42,356 nt of DNA from Clostridium sp. AM33-3. Its GTDB lineage: Bacteria > Bacillota > Clostridia > Lachnospirales > Lachnospiraceae. The translations under genes and the position numbers were made by a program. The notes under the pieces are model-generated. The model saw only the letters and a program-made list of their open reading frames with translations. It did not search any database and was not told the DNA's origin. The stretch covers positions 1 to 42,356 of the forward strand of contig NZ_QUIV01000028.1 in assembly GCF_003480315.1 (NCBI RefSeq). The letters run 5' to 3'. Shown here in pieces: positions 26,003-34,926 of this stretch (position 1 is the stretch's first letter; each line of letters starts with the position of its first letter).

Positions 26003-26422
26003 TTACTTCAGGGAGCCCAGATAAGACTGCAGGATCAGGGTTGCCGCGATCTTGTCGATCACCTTTTTCCGGTCTTCTCTGCGTACTCCGCTTTCTATCA
26101 GAATCTCATTTGCTTCAATAGTTGTCAGGCGCTCGTCCCACAGAACGACCGGCAGACCGGTCCTGCGTACCAGCATATCGCGAAATTCTTCCGTTTTCTG
26201 TGCACGTTCCCCAATAGAATCATCCATATTTTTAGGATATCCCAAAACGATGGTTTCAACCTGGTATTCTTCCACCAGAGCCTCGATCCGGGCAAGAGTC
26301 TTGCGCAGTTTATTCTCCTCTTTCCGGGTAATGGTCTCCACCCCCTGGGCGGTCATGCCCAGCGGATCGCAGACTGCTACCCCTACTGTTTTGGAGCCAT
26401 AGTCCAGTCCTAAAATTCTCAT
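26003..26422 (-). CDS. ruvX: RuvX/YqgF-family Holliday junction resolvase-like nuclease
   Basis: A 139-residue RNase H-fold protein. The N-terminal [22 protein letters not shown] contains the conserved Asp of the family, and [19 protein letters not shown] and [13 protein letters not shown] supply the rest of the active-site frame. Family members process 16S rRNA ends (YqgF) or resolve junctions; which applies here is unclear. AAAGGA lies eight bases before the chosen ATG; the frame runs 25 codons further upstream without an SD. A terminator-like hairpin separates it from ireB. Confidence 0.93.
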   Translation of the reverse strand: MRILGLDYGSKTVGVAVCDPLGMTAQGVETITRKEENKLRKTLARIEALVEEYQVETIVLGYPKNMDDSIGERAQKTEEFRDMLVRRTGLPVVLWDERLTTIEANEILIESGVRREDRKKVIDKIAATLILQSYLGSLK

Positions 26423-26456
26423 AAAATATTTCCTTTGCTTTGATACATGGTAACAC

Positions 26457-26493
26457 AAAACTGCCAGCCTCTCCGGACGGATATGGCTGGCAG
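26457..26493 (-). terminator. Hairpin terminator or attenuator between ireB and ruvX
   Basis: Minus strand: CTGCCAGCC (26485-26493) pairs with GGCTGGCAG (26461-26469) around a 15-base loop, followed by TTTTGTG. The gap is only about 100 bases and I see no clear promoter after it, so it may allow partial read-through. Confidence 0.65.
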
Positions 26494-26522
26494 GCATCTT
26501 TCGTTATATCTGCACAGGCTTG

Positions 26523-26783
26523 TTACTTTAACCTTGCGTCAATGTAAACAGACATCAGTTCTTCCAGAATTTCATCACGTTCTACCTTCATGATCAGGCT
26601 TCTGGCGCCCTTATGGCTGGTAATATAGGTCGGGTCTCCGGACATAATATATCCTACGATCTGGTTTACCGGATTATAACCTTTCTCCGTCAGCGCCACA
26701 TACACCTGTTCCAAAACCTGGCTGACATCCATTTTGTTCTCCTGTACTGCTTTAAAAAACTGTGTGTTATGAATTTCGCCCAT
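26523..26783 (-). CDS. IreB family regulatory phosphoprotein (UPF0297)
   Basis: An 86-residue protein of the IreB/UPF0297 family, a substrate of the Stk-type Ser/Thr kinase that influences cephalosporin tolerance in Enterococcus (family knowledge). Features are MDVSQVLEQVYVALTEKGYNPVNQIVGYIMSGDP split around a conserved NP, and YITSHKGARSLIMKVERDE. AAAGGA lies ten bases before the ATG at 26783; a GTG three codons earlier abuts the SD and is rejected. It follows mtaB by about 30 bases. Confidence 0.88.
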   Translation of the reverse strand: MGEIHNTQFFKAVQENKMDVSQVLEQVYVALTEKGYNPVNQIVGYIMSGDPTYITSHKGARSLIMKVERDEILEELMSVYIDARLK

Positions 26784-26816
26784 GTTCTTCACGTCCTTTA
26801 ACTATTCTTTTATATT

Positions 26817-28145
26817 CTATACTACTTTCCAGGATTCGTCAAGTAAGAGGACTTCATCATTTAATGCCTCTTTCAGGACACCTTCGGTCATTTTATTTTT
26901 CAGATCATCCGCATATGGGACCACAGCTTTTACATATTCCATGGTATGGCCGATCATGTACGCACGGCCTTCGATCTCGGTTTTTTCTTCCAGAAGCACC
27001 GTTTTTTTCTTGCCTAGGAAGCTCTCGCGGTAGGCCTTTGACATCTGTTTTTCCAGCAATAGCAGTGCCTCACTGCGAACATTTTTTATCTGCTCCGGCA
27101 CCTGCTCCGGCATGCGGTCCGCACGTGTTCCGGCGCGTCTGGAGTACTTGAAGATGTGCATCTCGTAGAAGCCGATCCGCTCTAAAAATGCCTTTGTCGC
27201 TTCAAACTCTTCCTCAGTCTCACCCGAAAAGCCCACGATCACGTCCGTGGTGATTGCCGGATTGTCAAAATATCTGCGCAGGATATCGCAGCCTGCTGCA
27301 TATTCCTCCGTAGTGTAATGGCGGTTCATCCGCTTTAAGGTTTCATCACAGCCACTCTGTAAGGACAGATGAAAATGCGGGCAGAACTTCGGCATGGAAG
27401 CCAGCGCCTTTGCGAAATCATCGGTAATGATGCGCGGCTCCAGGGATCCCAGGCGGATGCGGCGGATCCCCTCCACCTCATGTACCTGCCGGATCAGGCT
27501 TAACAGGTTCTCATTCTCTTCTTCCTTAAAATCCACACCGTAGGAGCTTAAGTGAATCCCTGTCAGGACAACCTCCTGATAGCCTGCTGCCGCAAGTTCC
27601 CGCACCTCTGCCACAACCTCCTCCGGTCTGCGGCTGCGGACACGCCCGCGGGTATAGGGGATGATGCAGTAGCTGCAGAACTGGTTGCATCCATCCTGAA
27701 CCTTTAAGAATGCGCGTGTATGATCGGCTATTTTATGAATGGAAAGGCGCTCGTACTCATGAGTCTCATTGATCTCGATCACATGGCTGCTGTCCGTACG
27801 GTCTTTAAAATACTCTTCCAGGATCGGAACCAGATCCTGCTTTTTGTTGTTTCCGATGATGACATCTACCGCCAGATCCGCTTTCAGCTCCTCTGCTGCA
27901 GACTGGACATAACAGCCGGCAGCAACTACGACCGCCTCCGGATTCTGTTTTTTTGCCCGATGCAGCATCTGTCTGGACTTACGGTCCGCGATATTGGTCA
28001 CTGAGCAGGTATTGATAATATAAACATCGGCTTTTTCGTGGAAGGACACGATCTCATATCCGGCCTCTTCCAGAAGCTGCTGCATGGCTTCCGTTTCGTA
28101 GGAATTCACTTTACAGCCCAGATTATGCAATGCTGCCGTTCTCAT
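26817..28145 (-). CDS. mtaB: tRNA t6A37 methylthiotransferase MtaB
   Basis: A 442-residue radical SAM methylthiotransferase that converts t6A37 to ms2t6A in tRNAs reading ANN codons. The UPF0004 domain has its three cluster cysteines in LGCKVN, NTCSVT and AGCYVQ. The radical SAM motif is CNQFCSYCIIPYTRGR, and a TRAM domain ends the protein. LGCKVNSYE distinguishes MtaB from MiaB (LGCxxN differing after) and RimO. AAGGAG lies before the ATG. It heads the mtaB-ireB unit and diverges from the HPr-like gene. Confidence 0.95.
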   Translation of the reverse strand: MRTAALHNLGCKVNSYETEAMQQLLEEAGYEIVSFHEKADVYIINTCSVTNIADRKSRQMLHRAKKQNPEAVVVAAGCYVQSAAEELKADLAVDVIIGNNKKQDLVPILEEYFKDRTDSSHVIEINETHEYERLSIHKIADHTRAFLKVQDGCNQFCSYCIIPYTRGRVRSRRPEEVVAEVRELAAAGYQEVVLTGIHLSSYGVDFKEEENENLLSLIRQVHEVEGIRRIRLGSLEPRIITDDFAKALASMPKFCPHFHLSLQSGCDETLKRMNRHYTTEEYAAGCDILRRYFDNPAITTDVIVGFSGETEEEFEATKAFLERIGFYEMHIFKYSRRAGTRADRMPEQVPEQIKNVRSEALLLLEKQMSKAYRESFLGKKKTVLLEEKTEIEGRAYMIGHTMEYVKAVVPYADDLKNKMTEGVLKEALNDEVLLLDESWKVV

Positions 28146-28201
28146 ATTTTTTCTCCTTAATTTCTAACATACATTTAACCTGTTTTCATGGAAACTCCCT
28201 A

Positions 28202-28230
28202 TTGACTTTCCCCCGATATCTTTGTAAAAT
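28202..28230 (+). promoter_or_regulatory. Promoter of the HPr-like gene
   Basis: Plus-strand TTGACT (28202-28207) and TAAAAT (28225-28230) with a 17-base spacer. It lies in the divergent gap with mtaB, with a leader of about 65 bases before a strong AGGAGG. Confidence 0.7.
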
Positions 28231-28303
28231 TTATCATAAGGCGAAAGAGTTTTTCATCCATACGCCAAGATTAAAAAGGTAACCATTTAAGGAGGTTTCT
28301 CAC

Positions 28304-28537
28304 ATGAAAACAGTTCGTATTTCTTTAAATTCTATTGATAAAGTAAAGTCTTTCGTAAACGACTTAACCAAATTCGATGTTGACTTTGATCTCGTATCCG
28401 GCAGATATGTCATCGATGCAAAATCCATCATGGGTATCTTCAGCCTGGATCTTTCCAAGCCGATCGACTTAAACATCCACGCTGAGGCTGGTATCGATGA
28501 GATTCTGGAGACACTTTCCCCATACATCATCAAATAA
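28304..28537 (+). CDS. HPr-like protein lacking the phospho-acceptor histidine
   Basis: A 77-residue HPr-fold protein. The second half matches HPr well: DAKSIMGIFSLDLSKP aligns with the region around regulatory Ser46 (here Ser41). The catalytic His15 of true HPr has no counterpart: an ungapped alignment puts Ser10 there, and the HARPA motif is missing. The only histidine is near residue 59. It therefore cannot pass phosphate from enzyme I to PTS proteins by the usual route. Crh of Bacillus is a precedent for a regulator that lacks His15 but keeps Ser46. It has its own promoter, AGGAGG and terminator, suggesting strong independent expression. Confidence 0.85.
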   Translation: MKTVRISLNSIDKVKSFVNDLTKFDVDFDLVSGRYVIDAKSIMGIFSLDLSKPIDLNIHAEAGIDEILETLSPYIIK

Positions 28538-28561
28538 ACAATCGTTTCTATGATTTTTAAT

Positions 28562-28592
28562 AAGGATACTCCAATCGGAGTATCCTTTTTTT
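28562..28592 (+). terminator. Terminator after the HPr-like gene
   Basis: AAGGATACTCC pairs with GGAGTATCCTT around AATC (11 bp), followed by a run of T. On the minus strand it could also stop transcription from thiI, though the U-tract is poorer there. Confidence 0.85.
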
Positions 28593-28604
28593 CATTTCAA
28601 AAGC

Positions 28605-29786
28605 TTAATCGCACCAGATGACTTCCTCGGTCTCCAATGCTGTCCTGACCATCTCGTCGATCTTCTCTTCCAGCTTGGTCTCCGATTTGTGGATGATATT
28701 TAAGTTCGGCTTTGTTACCGGATGCTTTGCCACGAAAATGGTGCAGCAGTCCTCAAACGGCTGAATCGAAGTCTCAAATGTTCCGATCTTCTCGGAAATG
28801 TCAATGATCTCCTGCTTGTCAAAACCGATCAGAGGACGGAATACCGGCATAGTGCAGACCTCGTTGGTCGCTGCCAGGGACTGAACCGTCTGAGATGCCA
28901 CCTGACCGATGCTCTCGCCGGTGATAAGAGCCAGGGAATCACTCTTCTTCGCGATTTCCTCCGCAATCTTCATCATGTAACGGCGCATAATGATGGTAAG
29001 CTCCTCATGCGGACACTGCTCGTAAATGTAGAGCTGGATATCGGTAAAGTTTACGACATGAAGCGGAATCGGGCCGGAATAGCGTGCAACCAGCTTGGCC
29101 AGATCCACAACCTTCTGCTTTGCGCGGTCGCTGGTGTATGGCGGAGCATGGAAGTAAACTGCATCAATCTTGACACCGCGCTTTGCGATCATGTAGCCTG
29201 CCACCGGGCTGTCAATACCACCGGATAAGAGCAGCGTTGCCTTTCCGTTGGTTCCAACCGGCATACCGCCCGGGCCCGGGATCATCAGAGAGTAAATATT
29301 AACAACCTTACGGATCTCCACATGCACCAGAACATCCGGATGATGCACATCTACAGAGGTCTCTGGGAAGGCGTTTAAGATCACCTCACCAAAGTCACAG
29401 TTCATCTGCTCGGAGCGGACCGGATAGTTCTTATCCGCGCGTCTGGAATCCACCTTAAAGGTGAAGTGCTTATCCGGGTAAACCTGGTCGATGTAATCCA
29501 CAACGACCTTCTTCAGATTTTCATAATCCTTATCCTCAAGCTGCAGCATCGGACAGATCCATGCAATGCCGAAAACCTGCTTCAAAGCCTCGATCACCTC
29601 ATCGTAATCATACTCGCTGAGAGCCTGCACGTAAATACGGCCGGACTCCTTGGAAGCGATAAAGGAACCCTCCACCTTTTTCAGCGCGTTCTTGATCTGC
29701 TTGATCAGCGCGTCCTCAAAAAGGTAACGGTTTTTTCCCTTGGTACCGATTTCTGCGTACTTAATCAAAAATGACTGATATACCAT
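28605..29786 (-). CDS. thiI: tRNA 4-thiouridine synthase ThiI
   Basis: A 393-residue sulfurtransferase that forms 4-thiouridine at position 8 of tRNA and can supply sulfur for thiazole. An NFLD/THUMP domain occupies about 1-165, followed by the PP-loop domain with LLSGGIDSPVAGYMIAKRG. The conserved CCTIF near residue 346 (EDCCTIFVAKHP) marks the catalytic cysteine region. No C-terminal rhodanese domain is present, as is usual in Firmicutes, so a dedicated cysteine desulfurase is needed; that gene lies 20 bases upstream. Confidence 0.95.
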   Translation of the reverse strand: MVYQSFLIKYAEIGTKGKNRYLFEDALIKQIKNALKKVEGSFIASKESGRIYVQALSEYDYDEVIEALKQVFGIAWICPMLQLEDKDYENLKKVVVDYIDQVYPDKHFTFKVDSRRADKNYPVRSEQMNCDFGEVILNAFPETSVDVHHPDVLVHVEIRKVVNIYSLMIPGPGGMPVGTNGKATLLLSGGIDSPVAGYMIAKRGVKIDAVYFHAPPYTSDRAKQKVVDLAKLVARYSGPIPLHVVNFTDIQLYIYEQCPHEELTIIMRRYMMKIAEEIAKKSDSLALITGESIGQVASQTVQSLAATNEVCTMPVFRPLIGFDKQEIIDISEKIGTFETSIQPFEDCCTIFVAKHPVTKPNLNIIHKSETKLEEKIDEMVRTALETEEVIWCD

Positions 29787-29806
29787 ATTTTCCCTTTTAT
29801 CCTTTC

Positions 29807-30961
29807 TTAACCTCTCTGGTAACGGCGCAGGACCGGAACCAGCTCCTTTAATACATCAATGGTGTAATCAACTTCTTCTTTCGTGTTGAAGATGCTAAAG
29901 CTTATGCGAATGGTGGAATCCAGAAGCTTCTGGGCCACACCGATCCCCTTTAAGGTTCCGCTGATGCCCGGATGGTTTGAGGAACACGCAGAACCGGAAG
30001 AAACATAAATACCTTTATCTTCCAGTGCGTGCAGCAGCACCTCACTGCGCACACCCTCAAAGCTGACACTGACGATCTGCGGTGCACTTGCCTCTCCCTT
30101 TTTGCTGTTGATCACGGTTCCTTCGATTTCTCCAAGACGATCGATCATGTAATCCTTCAGCCCGATCAGCTTCTGTATCTTTTCCGCATGGTCCGTGTAC
30201 ATCTCCTTTACGGCAGCTCCGAACCCTGCCACACCCGGAACATTCTCGGTACCGGAACGCATGCCGGCCTGCTGGCCGCCTCCATAGATCAGAGGTTTAA
30301 TCTTCACGCCACTCCGGATGTATAAAAATCCAACTCCCTTCGGTCCGTGAATCTTATGGCTGCTGACAGAAAGCAGGTCAATACCCTGCTTTTTCGGACG
30401 GATCACATATTTTCCGTATGCCTGAATGGCATCCACATGGTACAGCGCAGACGGATTCTTTGCCTTGATGACCCTGGAGATTTCCTCTACCGGCTCCACA
30501 GCGCCCACCTCATTGTTTACATACATGGTAGAAACCAGAATGGTGTCCGGACGGATTGCCTCTTCAAGTTCCTTCAGGCTGATGTGCCCGTCATGGTCTA
30601 CCGGAAGAATGGTCACTTCAAAGCCAAGCTCTTCCAGCACACCCAGCGGATTGTATACAGACGGATGCTCAATTGCCGTGCTGATGATATGCTTACCGGC
30701 TCTCTGATTTGCCCATGCCGTACAGATCAGGGCCATATTATTGGACTCAGAGCCGCCGGAGGTAAACAGGATTTCCTTTTCCTGTACCTTCATGCTGTCC
30801 GCGATGATTTTTCTTGCCTCGCGGATATACTGCTCTGCTTCCATGCCCTTGCGGTGCTTGGAAGCCGGATTGCCATAGTCCTCTGTCATTGTTTTTACCA
30901 CAATATCCTTCACGCTGTCCAGAACTCTTGTGGTTGCTGAATTATCAAAATATGCTTCCAT
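29807..30961 (-). CDS. Cysteine desulfurase of the NifS/IscS family
   Basis: A 384-residue PLP enzyme that removes sulfur from cysteine as a persulfide. The PLP lysine is in SVSSHKIHGPKGVGFLY, a TSGGSESNN turn binds the cofactor, and the catalytic loop is SSGSACSSNHPG with the active cysteine. AGGAG lies five bases before the ATG. The pairing with thiI is the common Firmicute nifZ-thiI arrangement and implies sulfur delivery to ThiI for tRNA thiolation. A wider iron-sulfur role cannot be excluded. Confidence 0.94.
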   Translation of the reverse strand: MEAYFDNSATTRVLDSVKDIVVKTMTEDYGNPASKHRKGMEAEQYIREARKIIADSMKVQEKEILFTSGGSESNNMALICTAWANQRAGKHIISTAIEHPSVYNPLGVLEELGFEVTILPVDHDGHISLKELEEAIRPDTILVSTMYVNNEVGAVEPVEEISRVIKAKNPSALYHVDAIQAYGKYVIRPKKQGIDLLSVSSHKIHGPKGVGFLYIRSGVKIKPLIYGGGQQAGMRSGTENVPGVAGFGAAVKEMYTDHAEKIQKLIGLKDYMIDRLGEIEGTVINSKKGEASAPQIVSVSFEGVRSEVLLHALEDKGIYVSSGSACSSNHPGISGTLKGIGVAQKLLDSTIRISFSIFNTKEEVDYTIDVLKELVPVLRRYQRG

Positions 30962-30979
30962 TCTATCTCCTATCGTAAT

Positions 30980-31717
30980 TTACTGCTCTAGCTGGAACAT
31001 CAGGATGGAAAGCATGGTCATGCCTGCAGTCTCGGTCCGCAGGATGCGCCGGCCCAGGGTAATGGGATGAATGCCTTCCGCCATAGCTGACTCCACTTCT
31101 TCTACATCAAATCCGCCTTCCGGCCCGATAAAGATTCCCACACGCATACCGGGCTTAACCTGTTCCAGAATAGCCCTGGTCTCTTTCATGCCCTCTGCCA
31201 GTTCATACGGGATCAGATTTACCTCGAAGCCTTTTGCATAGGCAAACGCTTCCTTCATTGTCAGCACACTGTGAACCTGGGGGATCATCATACGGCCGGA
31301 CTGCTTGGCCGCACTCTCCGCAATGGCATTCCAGCGTTTTAACTTGGATTCTTCTTTTTTCCGGTCCAGCTTTACCACGGCCCGGCGGGTTGCCACCGGA
31401 ATAACCTCATGCACGCCCAGCTCCACGGCTTTCTGAATGATAAGCTCCATCTTATCACTCTTTGGCAGGCCCTGAAACAGATACAGCTCTGCCGGAAGCT
31501 CACTTAAGTTAGTGTCCTCCTCCAGGATTCTGGCCCGGATTTCCTCCCCTCCGATGTTCTCCAGTTCACAGATGTAGCTGCGGGAAATGCCATCACGGAT
31601 CCCCACCTGCTCTCCTGCCTTCATCCGCAGGACATTGCGGATATGATTCACGTCCTGACCGGTGATCACGGCATAACCGTCCGCGATCTGCGCCGGTGTT
31701 ACAAAAAAATGATACAC
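30980..31717 (-). CDS. rsmE: 16S rRNA m3U1498 methyltransferase RsmE
   Basis: A 245-residue SPOUT-class methyltransferase that methylates U1498 of 16S rRNA. The N-terminal PUA-like part contains HIRNVLRMKAGEQ, and the SPOUT knot has FIGPEGGFDVEEV and LGRRILRTETAG near the C-terminus. The start is a GTG with AAGGAG seven bases upstream. It follows prmA by 11 bases, an order conserved in Firmicutes (yqeT-yqeU). Confidence 0.95.
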   Translation of the reverse strand: MYHFFVTPAQIADGYAVITGQDVNHIRNVLRMKAGEQVGIRDGISRSYICELENIGGEEIRARILEEDTNLSELPAELYLFQGLPKSDKMELIIQKAVELGVHEVIPVATRRAVVKLDRKKEESKLKRWNAIAESAAKQSGRMMIPQVHSVLTMKEAFAYAKGFEVNLIPYELAEGMKETRAILEQVKPGMRVGIFIGPEGGFDVEEVESAMAEGIHPITLGRRILRTETAGMTMLSILMFQLEQ

Positions 31718-31728
31718 GCTTCTGCTCC

Positions 31729-32685
31729 TTATTTTCTGCGGGCGGTGATCGATACCCAGTCGCCCTGGTAAGTGGTCTCCACGATCTCAAGCTCCGGATT
31801 GGCGTTCATGGCATCTTTGACATCCTGCTCCTTGGTATTTATGATGCCGGAGGTGATGAACATACCACCATGCTTGATGTGTCTGCAGATCTCGCCCTGC
31901 AGCATGATGATAACCGGTGCCAGAATATTGGCTACCGCGATGTCATAGCACTCATATCCGGCCTCGTCCTGAACTGCCTTGTCATCAATGATATTACCCT
32001 GGACCACATGGAAACGGTCTGCCGGAATATGGTTGGATTCCAGATTCTCACCTACAGCCACAATAGCGTTCTCGTCCAGATCAGTACCAAACACGCTCTT
32101 TGCGCCCAGCTTTAAAGCTGCGATGCCGAGAATGCCGCTTCCGGTTCCCACGTCGATGATTTCAGAATCCGCATTCACATACTTACGAAGCTGACGGATA
32201 CACAACTGTGTAGTCTCATGCATGCCGGTACCAAACGCGGTACCTGGATCGATCTGAATGAGCAGCTTGTCCTTATGCTCCTCCGGGATCGTTTCCCAGG
32301 TTGGTTTAATCAAGATATCATCAACGGTAAAGGGCTTGAAGTACTGCTTCCAGTTATTGATCCAGTCCTTGTCCTCCGTTTCGGATACGCTTAAGGTGCG
32401 CTCACCCACATTCACAAACTCTGCGATCTCATCGAGTCCTGCATTGACCTGATGCATGATATTCTCCAGGTTGCTTAAATCTTCCACATAAAAGCTTACC
32501 TTCGCGGTACCGTCATCCGGCGGAAGCTCCGGAAGAATGTCGATGAACATCCCCTTGGTGTCTGCGTCAGACAGTGGTACGTTATCCTCGATCTCAATTC
32601 CCTCAATGCCGATCTCGTCCAGCATGCTGCTGATCAGGTCAACGGCCTCCGTCGTGGTCTTTAAGGTAAATTTGGTCCACTTCAT
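31729..32685 (-). CDS. prmA: Ribosomal protein L11 methyltransferase PrmA
   Basis: A 318-residue SAM methyltransferase that trimethylates ribosomal protein L11. The substrate-recognition domain is at the N-terminus, and the catalytic domain has DPGTAFGTGMHETTQLC, IIDVGTGSGILGIAALKLGA and VANILAPVI, all PrmA signatures. GGAG lies seven bases before the ATG. It leads into rsmE and follows the TauE/SafE permease by about 40 bases. Confidence 0.95.
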   Translation of the reverse strand: MKWTKFTLKTTTEAVDLISSMLDEIGIEGIEIEDNVPLSDADTKGMFIDILPELPPDDGTAKVSFYVEDLSNLENIMHQVNAGLDEIAEFVNVGERTLSVSETEDKDWINNWKQYFKPFTVDDILIKPTWETIPEEHKDKLLIQIDPGTAFGTGMHETTQLCIRQLRKYVNADSEIIDVGTGSGILGIAALKLGAKSVFGTDLDENAIVAVGENLESNHIPADRFHVVQGNIIDDKAVQDEAGYECYDIAVANILAPVIIMLQGEICRHIKHGGMFITSGIINTKEQDVKDAMNANPELEIVETTYQGDWVSITARRK

Positions 32686-32724
32686 AGATACTCTCCTTTT
32701 TTCTTTATATAAATGTCTTTCCTG

Positions 32725-33486
32725 TCAGATTCCTGTTACAATTTTGACAAACAAAATAACCAATACAATCAGAATCAGCGGACGGACGATCTTCTGTCCG
32801 TTGCTCACTACAAGACCGGAGCCGATATAATTTCCGGCAATACAGAACACGGCCGCTGCCATTCCCAGGCCGTAATAGGCCGTTCCGTTAAGCAGGAAAT
32901 TGATCAATGCCACCAGATTTGACGTCAAATTCAGTATCTTTGTCATAGCCGATGCCTGATGCACATTCAAATGCGCAATTCCGGTCAGAATGAGAAGATA
33001 AAACGTACCGGTTCCAGGTCCGTAAAAGCCATCATACATACCGATCACAAAGGCTACCGCCATACTGATGCAAAGCATAGCCCTGACCGGCAGCGCCTGC
33101 TGCTCCGTTTCCGCCCCCATGTTCTTATTGCGAAGCACATAAAATGCCACGATCGGGAGCACCACCATCATCATATGCTTTAGCACCGTATCGCTTACCA
33201 TCATGGAAAAGCTGGAGCCAAGATAGGAGCCGGCCAGAGCCGTAAAGCAGGCACACACGACTGGCAGAATCAGCTGTTTTCCCTTCAGATATCCCTGTTT
33301 CAGATACCGCCAGGTGGATATGCTGGTTCCGAGAGTTGATGATAGTTTATTGGTTCCAATGGCGAAATGAGCCGGAACCCCGGCAATGATATAGGCCGGA
33401 AGAGAGATCAGTCCTCCACCTCCTGCTATGGAGTCAACAAATCCCGCCAGAAACACCAGCGGGCATACGATCAGATACTGTAACAT
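32725..33486 (-). CDS. TauE/SafE family membrane permease
   Basis: A 253-residue inner-membrane protein with about eight hydrophobic segments and the family signature FVDSIAGGGGLISLPAY near the N-terminus, then AIGTNKLSSTLGTS. A second half repeat, YDGFYGPGTGTFYLL with NLTSNLVALINF, is typical. TauE/SafE proteins carry sulfite, sulfoacetate or other anions; the cargo here is unknown. The frame opens 20 codons earlier (33546), but those residues are polar and the ATG at 33486 starts directly with a hydrophobic helix. A promoter lies about 60 bases upstream. Confidence 0.87.
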   Translation of the reverse strand: MLQYLIVCPLVFLAGFVDSIAGGGGLISLPAYIIAGVPAHFAIGTNKLSSTLGTSISTWRYLKQGYLKGKQLILPVVCACFTALAGSYLGSSFSMMVSDTVLKHMMMVVLPIVAFYVLRNKNMGAETEQQALPVRAMLCISMAVAFVIGMYDGFYGPGTGTFYLLILTGIAHLNVHQASAMTKILNLTSNLVALINFLLNGTAYYGLGMAAAVFCIAGNYIGSGLVVSNGQKIVRPLILIVLVILFVKIVTGI

Positions 33487-33544
33487 AAATACGTTCTCTT
33501 TTCTAATAGCAAGCGCTAAAAATTGACAAAATGCCACAGATATC

Positions 33545-33573
33545 AATATAACATAGAATCCGCGGCATTACAA
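33545..33573 (-). promoter_or_regulatory. Candidate promoter of tauE-prmA-rsmE-nifS-thiI
   Basis: Minus-strand TTGTAA (33568-33573) and TATATT (33545-33550) with a 17-base spacer, after the acyl ligase gene. An imperfect inverted repeat (AATGCCGCGG against CTGTGGCATT) flanks the -10. Confidence 0.45.
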
Positions 33574-33603
33574 GTTACCAATAGTCTGTATTTTTTTGTA
33601 TTT

Positions 33604-34896
33604 CTATATCAGATCGCGTTTCCGGACTTTTCCGCTCTCATTCTTCGGGAGCGTTTCCAGAAATCTGATTTCCTGCGGGATCTCACCGGCAGAGAGTTGT
33701 CCGGCCAGCTGCGCACGCAGTCTTCGCTTCATCTCCTGTTCCTCCTGCTGCCGCTCTGCTTTTGTACCTGCTCCGATCATCAGCGGCTCCAGGACCACCC
33801 AGGCCGTCAGCATATCATGATCGCCCCGGGAATCTGCTTTGACCGCTGCCTCCTTCACCTCCGGCACATCCAACAGCGCATTTTCCACCCGGATGGATGA
33901 AACTTTCCTTCCATTAATATTACAGATATCATCTCTGCGGCCATCAAAATAAAGATTTCCATTTTCATCCCAGTGGCCATAGTCCCCCACGAAGGTATCC
34001 GCGCCAGCCCCCACCACTCCGTATGGCGTTGTCACATGGATCCTGCCATCCTTCAGGCAGATGTCTACACCCGGGAAATTTCTGCCGATCAGGGTTTTAT
34101 CCTCCCCCATATCCCGGCCATGGACATAGCTTACATAGTTCAGTTCGCTTGCACCGTAGTACAGGATCAGATCCGCCTCCGGGAATATACGCTGAACTGC
34201 CTGCGCCTCTGTGCCGCCAAAGCTCTGGGAGCCGCTCAGGACCAGCCTGACATGCCGGTTTGTCTGTTTTTCCGGCTCACGCTCCCGCTCATACACCTGC
34301 TTTAGCGCACGCAGCTTTGCCGGGATCAGGTAGATTCCATCTGCCCGGTATGCTTCCAGCTGATGCTTCCAGAGTCTCGGATCAAACAGATCACAGGCAA
34401 TCACTGCAGCTCCTGCAGAAAGCTGCGCCAGATACAGGTTCAGATTCCCGGTAAATGCCAGGCTTCCCTGCGCAAACAGACGGCTTTCTCCGCTTATGCC
34501 AAAAATCCGGTTCTGGGTTTCAAAATATCCATACCAGCTCTCAAATGTTCGGAACAAAAGCTTTCCGTTGCCGGTTGTTCCGGATGTCATGACCGCCATG
34601 CAGGCATTGTCCGGAATTTCTGTCTCAAAAAAAGCATCCGGCACTGCGGTATCCGCCGGAACAATAAGCGGCACCGCCTCGGTTCCCTGACAGGCCAGAA
34701 ACGACACAAGCTGCTCCAGAATGGAGGTTTTCCGGATTACAGCAAGCTGTTGTTTCCCTCCCTCCAAGCGGAACCGCCTTTGTTGTTCCAACGCCAGATC
34801 CACAAGATTTCCGTAGGTATAAACATGGTCAGAAAAAATCAGGGCCTCCCGGTCCCGCTCCACCGACTGCACCATTTCCAGATAATTTTTCATCAT
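33604..34896 (-). CDS. AMP-dependent acyl-CoA synthetase/ligase, YhfT-like
   Basis: A 430-residue member of the adenylate-forming family that joins an acid to CoA via an acyl-AMP. The nucleotide-binding loop is TSGTTGNGK (104-112). YYGASEL, GDYGHWDENGNLYFDGRRDD and the hinge NINGRKVSS follow, and the catalytic lysine is in KNESGKVRKRDL at the C-terminus. It is about 70-100 residues shorter than standard acyl-CoA synthetases, mostly in the N-terminal domain. AAGGA precedes ATGATG. Last gene of the BirA-controlled operon. By analogy with YhfT of B. subtilis it may activate a fatty or dicarboxylic acid; the acid is unknown. Confidence 0.85.
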   Translation of the reverse strand: MMKNYLEMVQSVERDREALIFSDHVYTYGNLVDLALEQQRRFRLEGGKQQLAVIRKTSILEQLVSFLACQGTEAVPLIVPADTAVPDAFFETEIPDNACMAVMTSGTTGNGKLLFRTFESWYGYFETQNRIFGISGESRLFAQGSLAFTGNLNLYLAQLSAGAAVIACDLFDPRLWKHQLEAYRADGIYLIPAKLRALKQVYEREREPEKQTNRHVRLVLSGSQSFGGTEAQAVQRIFPEADLILYYGASELNYVSYVHGRDMGEDKTLIGRNFPGVDICLKDGRIHVTTPYGVVGAGADTFVGDYGHWDENGNLYFDGRRDDICNINGRKVSSIRVENALLDVPEVKEAAVKADSRGDHDMLTAWVVLEPLMIGAGTKAERQQEEQEMKRRLRAQLAGQLSAGEIPQEIRFLETLPKNESGKVRKRDLI

Positions 34897-34926
34897 TTAC
34901 TTTTCCTTCTTCCAGGTCTGCCGGCT

